A stretch of 21,991 bases of DNA from a virus, in the IMG/VR virus record IMGVR_UViG_3300046787_000036, positions 1-21,991 of that record; one strand, written 5' to 3'. Numbering within the stretch: position 1 is the first letter of the stretch; each line of letters begins with the position of its first letter. The translations under genes were made by a program, and so were the position numbers. The notes beneath the pieces were generated by a model, which ran no database searches, had not been told where the DNA came from, and saw only the letters and a program-made list of their open reading frames with translations. Positions 21,479-21,991 of this stretch are shown here, piece by piece.

Positions 21479-21991
21479 TTATTTGAATGGAATGACCTTC
21501 CGATCTGCTTCCCCTGAACCGTCATGGTCCTCAAATATTGCCCAACACCAGTCACCATGAACAGCAACTTTGTCTGCATTGACGAGCTGATTCTTGACCC
21601 TCCACCAGAGCTTTTTGAAGTCTTGAGGGTCGGTATCGTTACCGCAAGATGCTTTGTATTCATCCCTCCATTGGTCAACCTTGATGGCCTTGTTGCGCAT
21701 CCCGTTGATGGTTTCCATCATCCCGAACTTCTTGATGGCTGCATGTAAGGCTCTCAAAGCGTTGGCATTGTTAGTCCCTAGACCAGCCCTGCTTGGTTGC
21801 GATGGTGGACCGTTCCTACCTTGATTGACGTTCATCTCGTTGTCCACTTCCACCGCCAAACTGCTGACGTTATCAAACCCCAAAAGTGTTGTGGATAACT
21901 CCACCGTAATCATCTGAAATCCGTACCTTTGCCCGTCCTCACCGTCCTTCTGTTTGCTGATGTGCAGGATGCCTTTAGGCGCGTCCTCGAT
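21479..21991 (-). CDS. C-terminal part of RecA-like/RepA-like ATPase, cut by window edge
   Basis: 170 codons are visible and the frame remains open to the right edge; the ATG at 21913 is internal, not the start. The first residues (APKGILHISKQKDGED, then RYGFQMITVEL) look like the last strands of an AAA_25/RepA-type ATPase, where K-Q-K-D-G-E is common. The remaining 120 residues are a C-terminal domain with NANALRALHAAIKKFG, QWRDEYKASCG and DFKKLWWRVKNQL. Such proteins are DNA helicases or recombination ATPases of phage replication modules. Walker motifs lie outside the window, so the family call is tentative. Confidence 0.6.
   Translation of the reverse strand: MEDAPKGILHISKQKDGEDGQRYGFQMITVELSTTLLGFDNVSSLAVEVDNEMNVNQGRNGPPSQPSRAGLGTNNANALRALHAAIKKFGMMETINGMRNKAIKVDQWRDEYKASCGNDTDPQDFKKLWWRVKNQLVNADKVAVHGDWCWAIFEDHDGSGEADRKVIPFK

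Noticed and set aside
21391-21678. 95-codon minus-strand frame across the iterons
   Set aside because: It begins out of frame inside the ATPase gene and its end is a translation of the 11-bp repeats.
1-21991. CRISPR array or integrase/attachment module
   Set aside because: No repeat-spacer pattern, recombinase or paired att-like repeats were seen. The only tandem DNA repeats are the 11-bp units without spacers.

Overview
This window is a block of a tailed double-stranded DNA phage genome. Every convincing gene lies on the minus strand, so transcription runs from high to low coordinates. The host is Gram-negative: the phage encodes a nested spanin pair (inner-membrane Rz type and lipoprotein Rz1 type), a further lipoprotein with a classical lipobox, and a GH19 endolysin. 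The capsid protein resembles the SU10/DUF5309 group. The large portal, adaptor-like protein and P22 gp10-like tail protein suggest a short-tailed (podovirus-like) particle. No tape measure, tail tube or sheath gene is visible, but the module continues past the left edge. No integrase or repressor is seen, so lifestyle cannot be judged. The gene set resembles phages of freshwater Betaproteobacteria, but that is inference.

Layout in transcription order. 21991-21479: C-terminal part of a RecA-like ATPase, probably replicative. 21478-21309: noncoding, with an iteron-like 11-bp repeat cluster and a GC-rich palindrome. 21308-20126: a conserved unknown and the terminase small subunit. 20125-19571: an unusual 555-bp noncoding region between the terminase genes, with DnaA-box-like sites, phased A-tracts, strong hairpins, tRNA T-arm-like hairpins and a 127-nt multi-hairpin element. 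19570-10440: packaging and head module (TerL, DUF6496-like small protein, glycosyltransferase, methyltransferase, portal, small unknown, scaffold, major capsid protein, terminator, small unknown, second glycosyltransferase, adaptor). 10434-5208: fibre module, with long repeat-rich fibres interleaved with small proteins, including two 89-residue paralogues. 5208-2399: membrane and lysis cassette (four small membrane or lipoprotein genes, holin candidate, Rz/Rz1, endolysin). 2378-1: virion proteins, including the gp10-like tail protein and a truncated conserved gene.

Most genes overlap by 1 to 40 bases or abut, which indicates translational coupling in a few long transcripts. A strong intrinsic terminator follows the capsid gene. 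The points most worth following are the TerS-TerL noncoding region, the iteron cluster, the sugar/methyl-transfer enzymes embedded in the head module, and the two-tier repeat protein in the fibre module.
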